Below are positions 6,323 through 12,670 of a stretch of 13,393 bases of DNA, one piece after another. The first letter of the stretch is position 1. Each line of letters opens with the position of its first letter. The position numbers were made by a program, and so were the translations under genes. Below the pieces are notes generated by a model that saw only the letters and a list, made by a program, of their open reading frames with translations, was not told the origin of the DNA and searched no databases. Source of the DNA: an uncultured Campylobacter sp. (lineage in GTDB: Bacteria; Campylobacterota; Campylobacteria; Campylobacterales; Campylobacteraceae); the NCBI RefSeq assembly GCF_937890585.1, contig NZ_CALACG010000355.1:1-13393 (forward strand), read 5' to 3'.

Positions 6323-7812
6323 AACAGGCTCTTTTGCGTAAATGTCGTGACAAAAATGAAAAGTCCAAGCCAAAGCATGATGCCAAGGGCTGCAAATTCT
6401 GCGTAGATTTTAAACTTTTTTAGCTTAATGTTCGTGCTGATCTTTGAGCCAAAAACTGCCGCTACAAATATCACCACACTCATGCCAAGCGCCATAAACA
6501 GGCCACTTATCACGCCAGCAAAGTAGCTACCTATCTCATTTGCCAGCACAAAGACTAGTATCGTGCCAGGACAGGGCACAAGAGCCGCAGCAGCCGCTAC
6601 TAGCCACTCCTCTTTGCTCTTTGGCTTTTTAGTGGAGCAAATTTGACAACCGCATTCGCTTTTAAATTTTGTATTTTTACTCAAATTTTGGCTTAGATTT
6701 GATCTAAAAATATAAAATTTAGTCTCATTTTTGTTTGAGAGATAAAATTTGATCTTTTTAACGAGCATAAAAATCGCCACAAAAAAGATCACAACTCCAG
6801 AAAACGCGGTCGTTATGCTAGCTGTGTCCTTTGTGAGGTCGCTGCTAACTTCACGAAGCAGCAAAAAGCTAGCAAAGACAAAGACAAATGCACCCACAAC
6901 ATGCAAAAAGCCGATCTTTAACGCAAATAAAAACGCCCTTTTGTAGCTGCCACCAGTTGCGGCAAAATATGAGCTTGTTAGCACCTTGCCATGACCTGCG
7001 CCAGCAGCGTGCAAGAAGCCATAGCCAAATGAGATAAACGCTAAAAATAGCAGCGCAAGCGGACTTTTGTAATCCACGCTTCTTAAAATTTGCTTTAGCC
7101 TATCAAGCAAGCTTAGGCTAGTTTTTGAGACGATGTCAAATTTAGCCTCATCGATCTTATCTATCTGGCTTAAATTCTCATCGCTCGCGCCTGCTACTGG
7201 CTCTTTTAGCAGCTCTTTAAGCGCTGGCTTTTCATTGTGAGCTTTGGCCGCTTCTTTGCTTGAAAATGTAAAAAATATCAAATTTGAGTTTGAATTTGGT
7301 ATCGCCCAGAAGCTTTCACCCACCAAAAATGCGTTATTTTGCGTAAATTTGAAGTTAAAATAGCTCTCTTTGTCCTCCATATCAACCGATACGACAAGTC
7401 CGTCAGCTATCACTAAATTTGTCTTAAAACTCACGTCAAATTTAAGCCTGCCCTCATCAAAATAGAGCTTGTAATTATTTAAATTTGGCTCTATTTTAGT
7501 GGCGTTTTCGTCCTTGTAATAATACTCAATGTCCGTTAGATAGTGCCTTGGCACGAGGTAGTCTAGCAAATTTAAGCGGATCTTTCTTAGCTCTTTTTCG
7601 TCTATCTTTTCATCTTGATTGAGATCAAAATTTTGCTTCATCAGCTCTGAGAAATTTTGCGAAAATGTCCAAGTAAAGGCTATTTGCGTGATGTTATTTT
7701 CGTGTGCGACAAATTTCGCGCTAACGTGAGCAGTTGGGCTATAAAGCGAGCATAGAGCACACCCGAAGGCATTTATGGTTAGTAGGCAAATGACGATCAG
7801 GCGTGCTAACAT
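6319..7812 (-). CDS. Fused DUF1007-like (ZevA) and NicO/RcnA-like (ZevB) metal transport protein
   Basis: This is a 497-residue two-part protein. Residues 1-20 are an N-terminal signal or anchor, and about 20-180 form a periplasmic DUF1007-like domain with an EF-hand-type loop DLNQDEKIDEKE at 63-74. A linker leads to a NicO-type membrane domain (about 250-490, six hydrophobic segments) with GFLHAAGAGHGKVL at 266-278 (H268, H274) and LVPCPGTILVF near 411-421. The long loop between membrane halves carries CGCQIC at 387-392, where many relatives have a His-rich stretch. In Haemophilus the separate ZevA and ZevB proteins support zinc uptake, while other NicO members move nickel or cobalt. The gene starts two bases after znuA and its stop overlaps the znuC TTG, so position favours zinc. 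Direction of transport cannot be told from the sequence. Confidence 0.85.
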   Translation of the reverse strand: MLARLIVICLLTINAFGCALCSLYSPTAHVSAKFVAHENNITQIAFTWTFSQNFSELMKQNFDLNQDEKIDEKELRKIRLNLLDYLVPRHYLTDIEYYYKDENATKIEPNLNNYKLYFDEGRLKFDVSFKTNLVIADGLVVSVDMEDKESYFNFKFTQNNAFLVGESFWAIPNSNSNLIFFTFSSKEAAKAHNEKPALKELLKEPVAGASDENLSQIDKIDEAKFDIVSKTSLSLLDRLKQILRSVDYKSPLALLFLAFISFGYGFLHAAGAGHGKVLTSSYFAATGGSYKRAFLFALKIGFLHVVGAFVFVFASFLLLREVSSDLTKDTASITTAFSGVVIFFVAIFMLVKKIKFYLSNKNETKFYIFRSNLSQNLSKNTKFKSECGCQICSTKKPKSKEEWLVAAAAALVPCPGTILVFVLANEIGSYFAGVISGLFMALGMSVVIFVAAVFGSKISTNIKLKKFKIYAEFAALGIMLWLGLFIFVTTFTQKSLF

Positions 7813-7814
7813 TT

Positions 7815-8723
7815 CTATAGACTTTTTGCAAAAATTTCAGCCGTTTTTTTCATCTCGGCTAACCAGTTTTCAGGCAACTGATCTATCATGACGACCTTTG
7901 AGCCAGTCTCTTTTGCGATCAAATTTGCAGCCTTTGTTGGAAACTGCGGAGCTACGAAAATGACCTTTACACCGTGCTCTTTGGCCTCTTCTATAAGCTC
8001 TTTTAGCTCAGCTGGTTTTGGCTCTTTACCCTCGACCTCGATAGCTATCTGCTCTAGATCATAGCGCTTTGCAAAGTAGCCCCAAGATGGGTGATATACG
8101 ATAAATTCGCGAGTTTTGACATCTTTTAGCTCATTTTTGATAAAGGCGTCAAGCTCGTCAAGGCTAGCTTTAAATTTAGCCAAATTCTCCTCATAAAGCT
8201 TTGCATTTTGCGGGAATTTCTCGATTAGTGCCTTAGCGATGTTATCAGCTTGAGTTTTTACCAAGATAGGGTCAAGCCAGATGTGTGGGTCAAGGCCGTC
8301 ATGGTGATGATGGTGCTCGCCAGCTTCGTGGTCATGGTGTTCATGTTTATGTTCGCCATCGTGCTTATGCTCGTGGTGCTCGTGACCTTCGTGCCCCTCG
8401 CTCATAGCGATCTTTTCGATGCCTTCTTGCGTCTTTACGATGCGTAAATTTTTAAATGTCTTTGAGAAGCGATCCAGCCACGCATCCTCAAATTCGATGC
8501 CGATAGCAAAGTAAAGTTCGCTCTTTTCAAGCTCCTTCATCTGCTTTGGCTTTGGCTCGTAGGTGTGCGGATCAGCGCCCTTGCCAACCATCGTATTTAC
8601 ATCTAGCGTATCTCCAGCGATCTGCTCAACGAAAAATTTCGTTGGCAGTATGCTAGTAGTCACAACCGGCTTTGCAAAAAGAGACAAAGCACAAACAGCT
8701 AAAAAAACGATAATTTTTCTCAT
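7815..8723 (-). CDS. znuA: Zinc ABC transporter periplasmic substrate-binding protein
   Basis: This is a cluster-9 metal-binding protein of 302 residues with a cleavable signal peptide (about 1-17, MRKIIVFLAVCALSLFA). Likely zinc ligands are H53 (GADPHTYEP), H147 (LDPHIWLDP) and H211 (VYHPSWGYF), with D281 (VMIDQL) as a possible fourth. Before H147 lies a loop at 111-141 with 16 His in 31 residues, typical of zinc-specific ZnuA and rare in manganese-binding relatives. The start is supported by AAGGAGA six bases before the ATG. It is first in the operon, two bases ahead of the ZevAB-like gene, and faces the Fur-family gene across 145 bp containing an inverted repeat. Repression of the operon by zinc-loaded regulator is inferred from this arrangement. 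Confidence 0.96.
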   Translation of the reverse strand: MRKIIVFLAVCALSLFAKPVVTTSILPTKFFVEQIAGDTLDVNTMVGKGADPHTYEPKPKQMKELEKSELYFAIGIEFEDAWLDRFSKTFKNLRIVKTQEGIEKIAMSEGHEGHEHHEHKHDGEHKHEHHDHEAGEHHHHHDGLDPHIWLDPILVKTQADNIAKALIEKFPQNAKLYEENLAKFKASLDELDAFIKNELKDVKTREFIVYHPSWGYFAKRYDLEQIAIEVEGKEPKPAELKELIEEAKEHGVKVIFVAPQFPTKAANLIAKETGSKVVMIDQLPENWLAEMKKTAEIFAKSL

Positions 8724-8750
8724 TATCTCTCCTTTAAAAAATAATTGCGA

Positions 8751-8778
8751 AGTTTAGCAAAATGCAACTTGGTTGCAA
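8751..8778 (-). promoter_or_regulatory. Predicted znuA operon promoter
   Basis: On the minus strand, TGCTAAACT forms an extended -10 box (hexamer TAAACT at 8756-8751), and TTGCAA at 8778-8773 is a possible -35 with a 16-base spacer. Transcription would begin near 8744, about 20 bases before the znuA ATG. The inverted repeat at 8763-8777 covers the spacer and most of the -35. This is read from pattern only. Confidence 0.5.
8763..8777. promoter_or_regulatory. Perfect inverted repeat, candidate Zur/Fur-family operator
   Basis: TGCAAC-TTG-GTTGCA is a perfect 6-3-6 inverted repeat. The same region also holds a direct repeat, TGCAACTT at 8763-8770 and again at 8774-8781, with an 11-base period close to one helical turn. 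It overlaps the predicted -35 and spacer of the znuA promoter, a placement that would block RNA polymerase. Its position between znuA and a Fur-family gene makes it the leading operator candidate. It does not match the E. coli Zur box. Confidence 0.6.
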
Positions 8779-8818
8779 CTTAAAGTTCAAAAGCCTAAAT
8801 TTAGCCTTTTCTTTTAAA

Positions 8819-8824
8819 TATAGT
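8819..8824 (+). promoter_or_regulatory. Predicted -10 box of the Fur-family gene
   Basis: TATAGT lies behind a T-rich stretch (CCTTTTCTTTTAAA), the usual Campylobacter promoter pattern without a strong -35. Transcription would start near 8831, leaving a leader of about 38 bases. TAATAT at 8841-8846 is an alternative -10 with a shorter leader. Confidence 0.4.
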
Positions 8825-8836
8825 TTAAATCTTTTA

Positions 8837-8850
8837 GCGTTAATATACGC
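8837..8850. repeat. Imperfect palindrome GCGT-N6-ACGC in the Fur-family gene leader
   Basis: GCGTTAATATACGC has four perfectly paired bases at each end around an AT-rich core. It lies between the predicted -10 and the ribosome site (AAAAAGGG at 8856-8863) of the Fur-family gene. It could be a second operator for autoregulation or chance; the arms are short. Confidence 0.3.
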
Positions 8851-8868
8851 AAAATAAAAAGGGCAAAG

Positions 8869-9228
8869 ATGAACGCGAGAAATTTCCTAGAAGAGCACAA
8901 TATCAAGGCCACTACGCTTCGCATAAAGCTTGTTGAAATTTTGCAAAACGCCAAAGCACCGCTAAGCTATGATGAAATTTTGCAAATTCTTGACGCAAAC
9001 AAGACGACCTTTTATAGAAGTATGGAAATTTTTGAGAAAGAAAATCTCGTCATAAAAACCGAAAACAACCACAAGAGCTACTACGAGCTGGCGAATGAAG
9101 CCAAAGCCTACTTCATCTGCGACGTCTGCCACAAGGTGACAAACATCGATATGCCTCGCCTAAACGTCGCTAAAAATATCAAAAGTGCCGTGATAAAGGG
9201 CGTTTGCGACGAGTGCGGTCACGAGTAA
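8869..9228 (+). CDS. Short Fur-family transcriptional regulator, probable Zur
   Basis: This is a 119-residue DNA-binding regulator, well below the roughly 135-150 of Fur or Zur. The N-terminal half (about 1-62) is a winged helix with recognition region NKTTFYRSMEIFEKENLV at 44-61, matching the family's TVYR helix. The C-terminal half keeps the structural zinc site C84-x-x-C87 and C113-x-x-C116. The stretch where Fur proteins normally have HHDH before the first CxxC reads AKAYFIC here, so the usual regulatory ligands are missing; H68, H88 and H118 remain as possible replacements. Divergence from znuA suggests it senses zinc and represses that operon, which is inference. The 3' end overlaps the convergent thioesterase by 10 bp. 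Confidence 0.88.
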   Translation: MNARNFLEEHNIKATTLRIKLVEILQNAKAPLSYDEILQILDANKTTFYRSMEIFEKENLVIKTENNHKSYYELANEAKAYFICDVCHKVTNIDMPRLNVAKNIKSAVIKGVCDECGHE

Positions 9229-9611
9229 AGCGCGATGATCTCAGCTGGGATCGCTTTTGGGCGATTTGTCTTTAGATCGATATAGACAAACTCCGTCTTG
9301 CCAGTTGCTATTAGCTCGCCATCCTTTTTAAACTCAAAATATCTGCAAGATGTCGCCTTGCCATCGGCTTGCGTGTAGGTGTGAATTTCTATCTTATCCA
9401 TCAGCTTTGCGCTCTTTATATATTTTGCTTCATTTTTTCTAATAAGCCAAATTTCACCCCTTTTATACTGCGCCTCGACTGTGTCACCAACAGCGGTAGA
9501 GTGGGCAAATGCGGCCTCTTGCATAAGCGTGAAATAATAGACATTGTTCATGTGTCCGTGCATGTCTATGGCTTGTGGCGGGGTGGGGACTCGGTAGATA
9601 AAATATCTCAT
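9219..9611 (-). CDS. Acyl-CoA thioesterase, hotdog fold (YbgC/FadM-like)
   Basis: This is a 130-residue single hotdog domain of the 4-hydroxybenzoyl-CoA thioesterase type. The N-terminal active-site region reads AIDMHGHMNNVYYF, with D16 the likely catalytic acid, GHMNN at 19-23 matching the family's GHVNN, and E32 in the central helix. It should hydrolyse acyl-CoA esters in the cytosol, but chain length and physiological substrate cannot be read. It stands alone: convergent with the Fur-family gene (10-bp overlap) and divergent from the methyltransferase across 45 bp. The start has AAAAAAGG five to ten bases upstream and a perfect TATAAT at 9637-9632, giving a leader of about 15 bases. Confidence 0.9.
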   Translation of the reverse strand: MRYFIYRVPTPPQAIDMHGHMNNVYYFTLMQEAAFAHSTAVGDTVEAQYKRGEIWLIRKNEAKYIKSAKLMDKIEIHTYTQADGKATSCRYFEFKKDGELIATGKTEFVYIDLKTNRPKAIPAEIIALYS

Positions 9612-9627
9612 TTTTTACCTTTTTTGC

Positions 9628-9639
9628 TAAAATTATAAC
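9628..9639. promoter_or_regulatory. Overlapping divergent -10 boxes
   Basis: The 45-bp gap holds TATAAT on the minus strand (9637-9632) for the thioesterase. On the plus strand it holds TAAAAT (9628-9633, behind TTTTTGC) or TATAAC (9634-9639) for the methyltransferase. The boxes share bases, so the two promoters could not both be open on one DNA molecule. Confidence 0.5.
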
Positions 9640-9656
9640 CAAAAAGAGGAGCTAAA

Positions 9657-10382
9657 ATGCAAAATTTATGGGATAAAAAGGCGTCAAACTACCAAAGATT
9701 TGACGGCAAGATCAGCGCTATCCAGCAGCAAATTTATAGCAAAGCTTTGGCTTGGGGGATAGACTTTAACGGTAAAGAAATTTTAGATATAGGCTGTGGC
9801 ACGGGCGTTTGGAGCATATTTTTATCAAAAACTGCTAAACATATAACAGGCATTGATAGCTCTGAAAAGATGATAGAAATTTTAAACGAGGACGCAAAGA
9901 GATTTGGCGTGACAAATTTAAGCAGCGAGGTTTGCTCATGGAGAGAATTTAAACCTAAAAAATACTTTGATATCGCCATTTGCACGATGAGCCCGGCCAT
10001 TATAAGCGACGAGGATTTTGCTAAATTTCAAAACTGCGCCAAGCAAAAGCTCTATCTTGGCTGGGACAAGCCTAGAAGCTCTGACCTACTTGAGCCATTT
10101 TTTGAGAAATTTGGCCGCGTGCTCTCTCAAAAAAATATCGTAGATAGGCTTGAAGCGTGGCTAAATGAGCAAGGCATCGCTTATAAGAGTGAAATTTTAA
10201 ACGAAACTAGGATCGCTAGACGAAGCGTGCAAGAAGCAGCTGAAAATATCTGCTGGCACCTTGAGATAAACGGAGCTAAAAACTACGATGAAAAGGCGGT
10301 TTTAGCGATGTTAAAAGAGAGATTTGACGGCGAGTTCATAGACGAGAAAATTGACTCTCAAATGAAGCTTTTTGTCTTTTAA
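9657..10382 (+). CDS. Class I SAM-dependent methyltransferase
   Basis: This is a 241-residue Rossmann-fold methyltransferase. Motif I ILDIGCGTG lies at 42-50, the acidic residue that binds the SAM ribose is D67 in TGIDSSEKM, and a motif IV-like FDIAICTMSP lies at 104-113. The C-terminal 120 residues are not recognisable to me and probably set the substrate; the YLGWDKPR segment near 132-139 follows the core. Small molecule, RNA and protein are all possible targets. The ribosome site AGAGGAG lies six bases before the ATG. The gene is transcribed from the shared 45-bp divergent region and overlaps the end of the convergent transporter gene by 4 bp. Confidence 0.88.
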   Translation: MQNLWDKKASNYQRFDGKISAIQQQIYSKALAWGIDFNGKEILDIGCGTGVWSIFLSKTAKHITGIDSSEKMIEILNEDAKRFGVTNLSSEVCSWREFKPKKYFDIAICTMSPAIISDEDFAKFQNCAKQKLYLGWDKPRSSDLLEPFFEKFGRVLSQKNIVDRLEAWLNEQGIAYKSEILNETRIARRSVQEAAENICWHLEINGAKNYDEKAVLAMLKERFDGEFIDEKIDSQMKLFVF

Positions 10383-11257
10383 AGCTTAAATTTAGAGCAA
10401 ATTTGCTTGCCAAATTCGCTAAAAATGACGCCAAAGATGATGAGCATGGCTCCAAAAATTTGCCAGATACTAAGCATCTCGCCTGCAAAAAAGTAGCCAA
10501 TGAGCCCTGCAGAGACTGGCTCTAGGCAGAAAAACAAGGCCGCTTTGCTAGCGGTCGTATATCTTTGAGCGATCGTTTGCACAAAGTAGCAAAATATGGT
10601 GCCAATCACCGTCGTGATAAATATCGCTATGAAAAATTCCCGATCAAAATTTGGCACGATACTGCCCTGAAAAAATGCAAAAACAAGCGAGAGTAGGGCA
10701 TTTGTGAGAAAGACCACAAAGACAAGCAGATAAAGCTCGCTCTTTCTTACAAAGTGGCCATTTAGCGTCGTGTAAAGTGCGTAAAATATGGCGCAGATCA
10801 AAGCCAAAGCCTCTCCAGCCCCAAGTGCGAGCGTGGCGCCACTTAAGAGCCAAAGCCCAAAAATAGCGATGAGTGCACCATAAATAGCAAAAATACTTAT
10901 CTTATTTTTAAAAAACACCGCCGCCATAAAAGGGACTATCACACACTCAAGCCCCGTGATAAAGGCGACACTCGAGCTAAAAGTAATCTTTAGAGCGTAA
11001 GTTTGCGTGGCAAATGATAAAAAGAGCACCGCCCCAAGGATAACGCCGTAGAAGACGCTCTTTTTATCAAATTTCTTAGTAAATTTAAGCGCGACAAAGC
11101 CCATAAAGATAGCCGAGAGAAAAAACCGGCAAAAGAGCATGACAAAGACGCCATTTGTTTTTAGTGCGTTTGCCATGGGTAAAAACGTAGCGCCCCAGAC
11201 GATGGCAACTACGATAAGAGCGATGTCCGCTCTATTTTGAGCGCTTAAATTTCTCAT
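10379..11257 (-). CDS. DMT superfamily (EamA) transporter
   Basis: This is a 292-residue inner-membrane protein with about ten hydrophobic segments in two EamA repeats (roughly 10-140 and 145-285), the standard ten-helix drug/metabolite transporter. Supporting marks are IVWGATFLPMAN at 19-30 in the first helix and FCRFFLSA at 42-49 at the start of the second. Family members export amino acids, nucleosides or drugs, and nothing here points to one substrate. The ATG overlaps the stop of the upstream DUF4197 gene as ATGA, so it is translated from the same mRNA. Its 3' end overlaps the convergent methyltransferase by 4 bp. Confidence 0.92.
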   Translation of the reverse strand: MRNLSAQNRADIALIVVAIVWGATFLPMANALKTNGVFVMLFCRFFLSAIFMGFVALKFTKKFDKKSVFYGVILGAVLFLSFATQTYALKITFSSSVAFITGLECVIVPFMAAVFFKNKISIFAIYGALIAIFGLWLLSGATLALGAGEALALICAIFYALYTTLNGHFVRKSELYLLVFVVFLTNALLSLVFAFFQGSIVPNFDREFFIAIFITTVIGTIFCYFVQTIAQRYTTASKAALFFCLEPVSAGLIGYFFAGEMLSIWQIFGAMLIIFGVIFSEFGKQICSKFKL

Positions 11258-12003
11258 TTAAAGATCGAGTCAAGCACCTTTTTGCCGCTATCTAGGCTAA
11301 AGCCGCTTCTTAGCCCCTTTTCTTTCTCGCTCATCACGTTAAATAGCCCATCTAGCGTCTTTCTCGTGATATAAGCGTTTAGATCCTCGCCATCATCTGG
11401 CACATATTCGCTTGCGCCTAAATTTTTAGCTAGGCTTTTGACTGATTTTATCGTTTCGTTGTTTTTTGCTGAGTTACCGATGAAAGAATTTAGCCCATTA
11501 TAGGCAGTCGCAAAGCTATTATCGCTCATCATTTTCTCAATTATCGGTGTAAATGCCGCCTTTAGCTTTTGGCTGGAGCTTTCCTGCAGATACTTCGTAA
11601 CGCTGTCGCTGCCGCCGTTAAAGAGCTTTTTCACGTCAGCCTCGCTCATATTTTTTATGCTCTCGTTAAAAATTTCTGCAGCCTTTGGCACGGCCGTGGT
11701 TGCAGCGTTGTTTATCGACTTGCTAAGGTCCTGCGCCCACTTCTCGCCGCCCAATTTTTTGGCTAAATTTGACGCCATCTCAAGGCTTTTTGGAAGCGGG
11801 ATTTTAGCTGTGGCGTTGTTCATAAAGCCCTCTTTTGAAAGCTCGCTCACAGCAGCATTTAGCGCCTCGCTAACTAGACTTTTATAGTCGCCGCTTGATG
11901 CGTGAGTGGCGATTTTGACACCTTTATTTATCATATCGTCCATGCTTGCGGCTTGTAAATTTAAAGCAAGCGCGCCACAAAGAATAACAAGTGATCTTTT
12001 CAT
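11254..12003 (-). CDS. DUF4197 domain-containing exported protein
   Basis: This is a 249-residue protein with a Sec signal peptide (about 1-18, MKRSLVILCGALALNLQA), so it is predicted periplasmic. The body matches DUF4197, with KIPLPKSLE at 67-75, AVPKAAEIF at 104-112, KNMSEADVKKLFNGG at 117-131 and ITRKTLDGLF followed by EKEKGLR toward the end. It is largely helical and Lys/Ala/Ser-rich, with no catalytic residues that I can recognise. The family has no established function. The gene is first in a two-gene operon with the EamA transporter (ATGA overlap). An AAGGAAAG ribosome site precedes the ATG and a TATGAT -10 lies at 12039-12034. Confidence 0.9.
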   Translation of the reverse strand: MKRSLVILCGALALNLQAASMDDMINKGVKIATHASSGDYKSLVSEALNAAVSELSKEGFMNNATAKIPLPKSLEMASNLAKKLGGEKWAQDLSKSINNAATTAVPKAAEIFNESIKNMSEADVKKLFNGGSDSVTKYLQESSSQKLKAAFTPIIEKMMSDNSFATAYNGLNSFIGNSAKNNETIKSVKSLAKNLGASEYVPDDGEDLNAYITRKTLDGLFNVMSEKEKGLRSGFSLDSGKKVLDSIFK

Positions 12004-12033
12004 TTTCTTTCCTTTTTACAAATTTAAAGCAAA

Positions 12034-12039
12034 ATCATA
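12034..12039 (-). promoter_or_regulatory. Predicted -10 box of the DUF4197-EamA operon
   Basis: TATGAT on the minus strand directly follows ATTTTTTG, the T-tract plus TG pattern seen in Campylobacter promoters. Transcription would start near 12027, about 24 bases before the ATG. No -35 is evident. Confidence 0.5.
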
Positions 12040-12083
12040 CAAAAAATATCTAAACGCTTAAAATAAATTTAATATTTTTGCAC

Positions 12084-12108
12084 TAAAATTCTCCCTTTTT
12101 TGAGGGGA
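12084..12108 (+). promoter_or_regulatory. mntP: Predicted mntP promoter and leader
   Basis: TAAAAT at 12084-12089 follows ATTTTTGCAC and is the likely -10. The leader is short, with ribosome site GAGGGGA at 12102-12108, four bases before the ATG. TCCC at 12092-12095 can pair with GGGA at 12105-12108 to mask this site, but the stem is only four pairs. The 109-bp gap upstream is far too small and lacks the conserved stems of the yybP-ykoY manganese riboswitch found before mntP in enterics. Confidence 0.45.
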
Positions 12109-12112
12109 ATTT

Positions 12113-12670
12113 ATGCAGCTTTTACTTCTTAGCTTCGCTCTTAGCATGGATAGCGCAGCGCTAAATATGGCAAACGGCGCAAGGTATAAAAGCCTTGCCC
12201 TTGGCAAAATTTTATTTATAGCCTTCATGCTTGGATTTTTTCAGTTTCTCATGCCGCTTCTTGGCTATTTTCTAGGCATTAGCTTTGCTAAATTTATAAG
12301 CTCCGTTGATCACTTCATCGCATTTTTTATACTCTGTTTTCTTGGCTTTAAAATGCTAAAAGAGGCCTGTAGCAGCGAGGATAGCGACTCTTTGGGCATG
12401 GATATTAAGACCATTTTTATAGGTGCGTTTGCCACGAGCATAGACGCACTTGCTGTTGGCGTCACGCTTAGCTTTGAAGCGGTTAATGTATTTAAGAGTG
12501 CGCTCATCATCGGTGTAGTCTGCTTTGTGCTAAGCCTAGCCGCCTTTTACATCGGTAAATTTATGGGTGAAATTTTAGAGAAAAAGGCACTATTTTTAGG
12601 TGGAGCGATACTTATATTTCTAGGCTTTAAAATTTTGATCACCCACCTGCTAGAAGAGGGAGTGCTCTAA
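12113..12670 (+). CDS. mntP: MntP-type manganese efflux pump (DUF204)
   Basis: This is a 185-residue inner-membrane protein with six hydrophobic segments, built as two repeats that each begin with the family's acidic signature: ALSMDSAAL at 9-17 (D13) and [10 protein letters not shown] at 107-116 (D111). MntP exports Mn2+ and protects against manganese excess; that comes from work on enteric homologues. The second residue after the first Asp differs from the usual SMDAF, a minor variation. It is a single-gene unit with its own promoter, divergent from the DUF4197 operon and convergent with exonuclease III (4-bp overlap). No manganese riboswitch is seen, so control, if any, must be by another route. 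Confidence 0.88.
   Translation: MQLLLLSFALSMDSAALNMANGARYKSLALGKILFIAFMLGFFQFLMPLLGYFLGISFAKFISSVDHFIAFFILCFLGFKMLKEACSSEDSDSLGMDIKTIFIGAFATSIDALAVGVTLSFEAVNVFKSALIIGVVCFVLSLAAFYIGKFMGEILEKKALFLGGAILIFLGFKILITHLLEEGVL

Noticed and set aside
6323..6373. Extra 17 codons at the znuC 5' end from the ATG at 6373
   Set aside because: They lie fully inside the upstream gene, do not resemble an ABC N-terminus, and the TTG overlapping the stop fits better.
8250..8447. A 65-codon plus-strand frame with many Met and Val, looking like a membrane peptide
   Set aside because: It is the antisense of the His-rich loop of ZnuA (His codons read in reverse give Met/Val), with no ribosome site or family match.
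12004..12112. yybP-ykoY manganese riboswitch before mntP
   Set aside because: The gap also has to hold a divergent promoter, and no paired stems of that class are visible.
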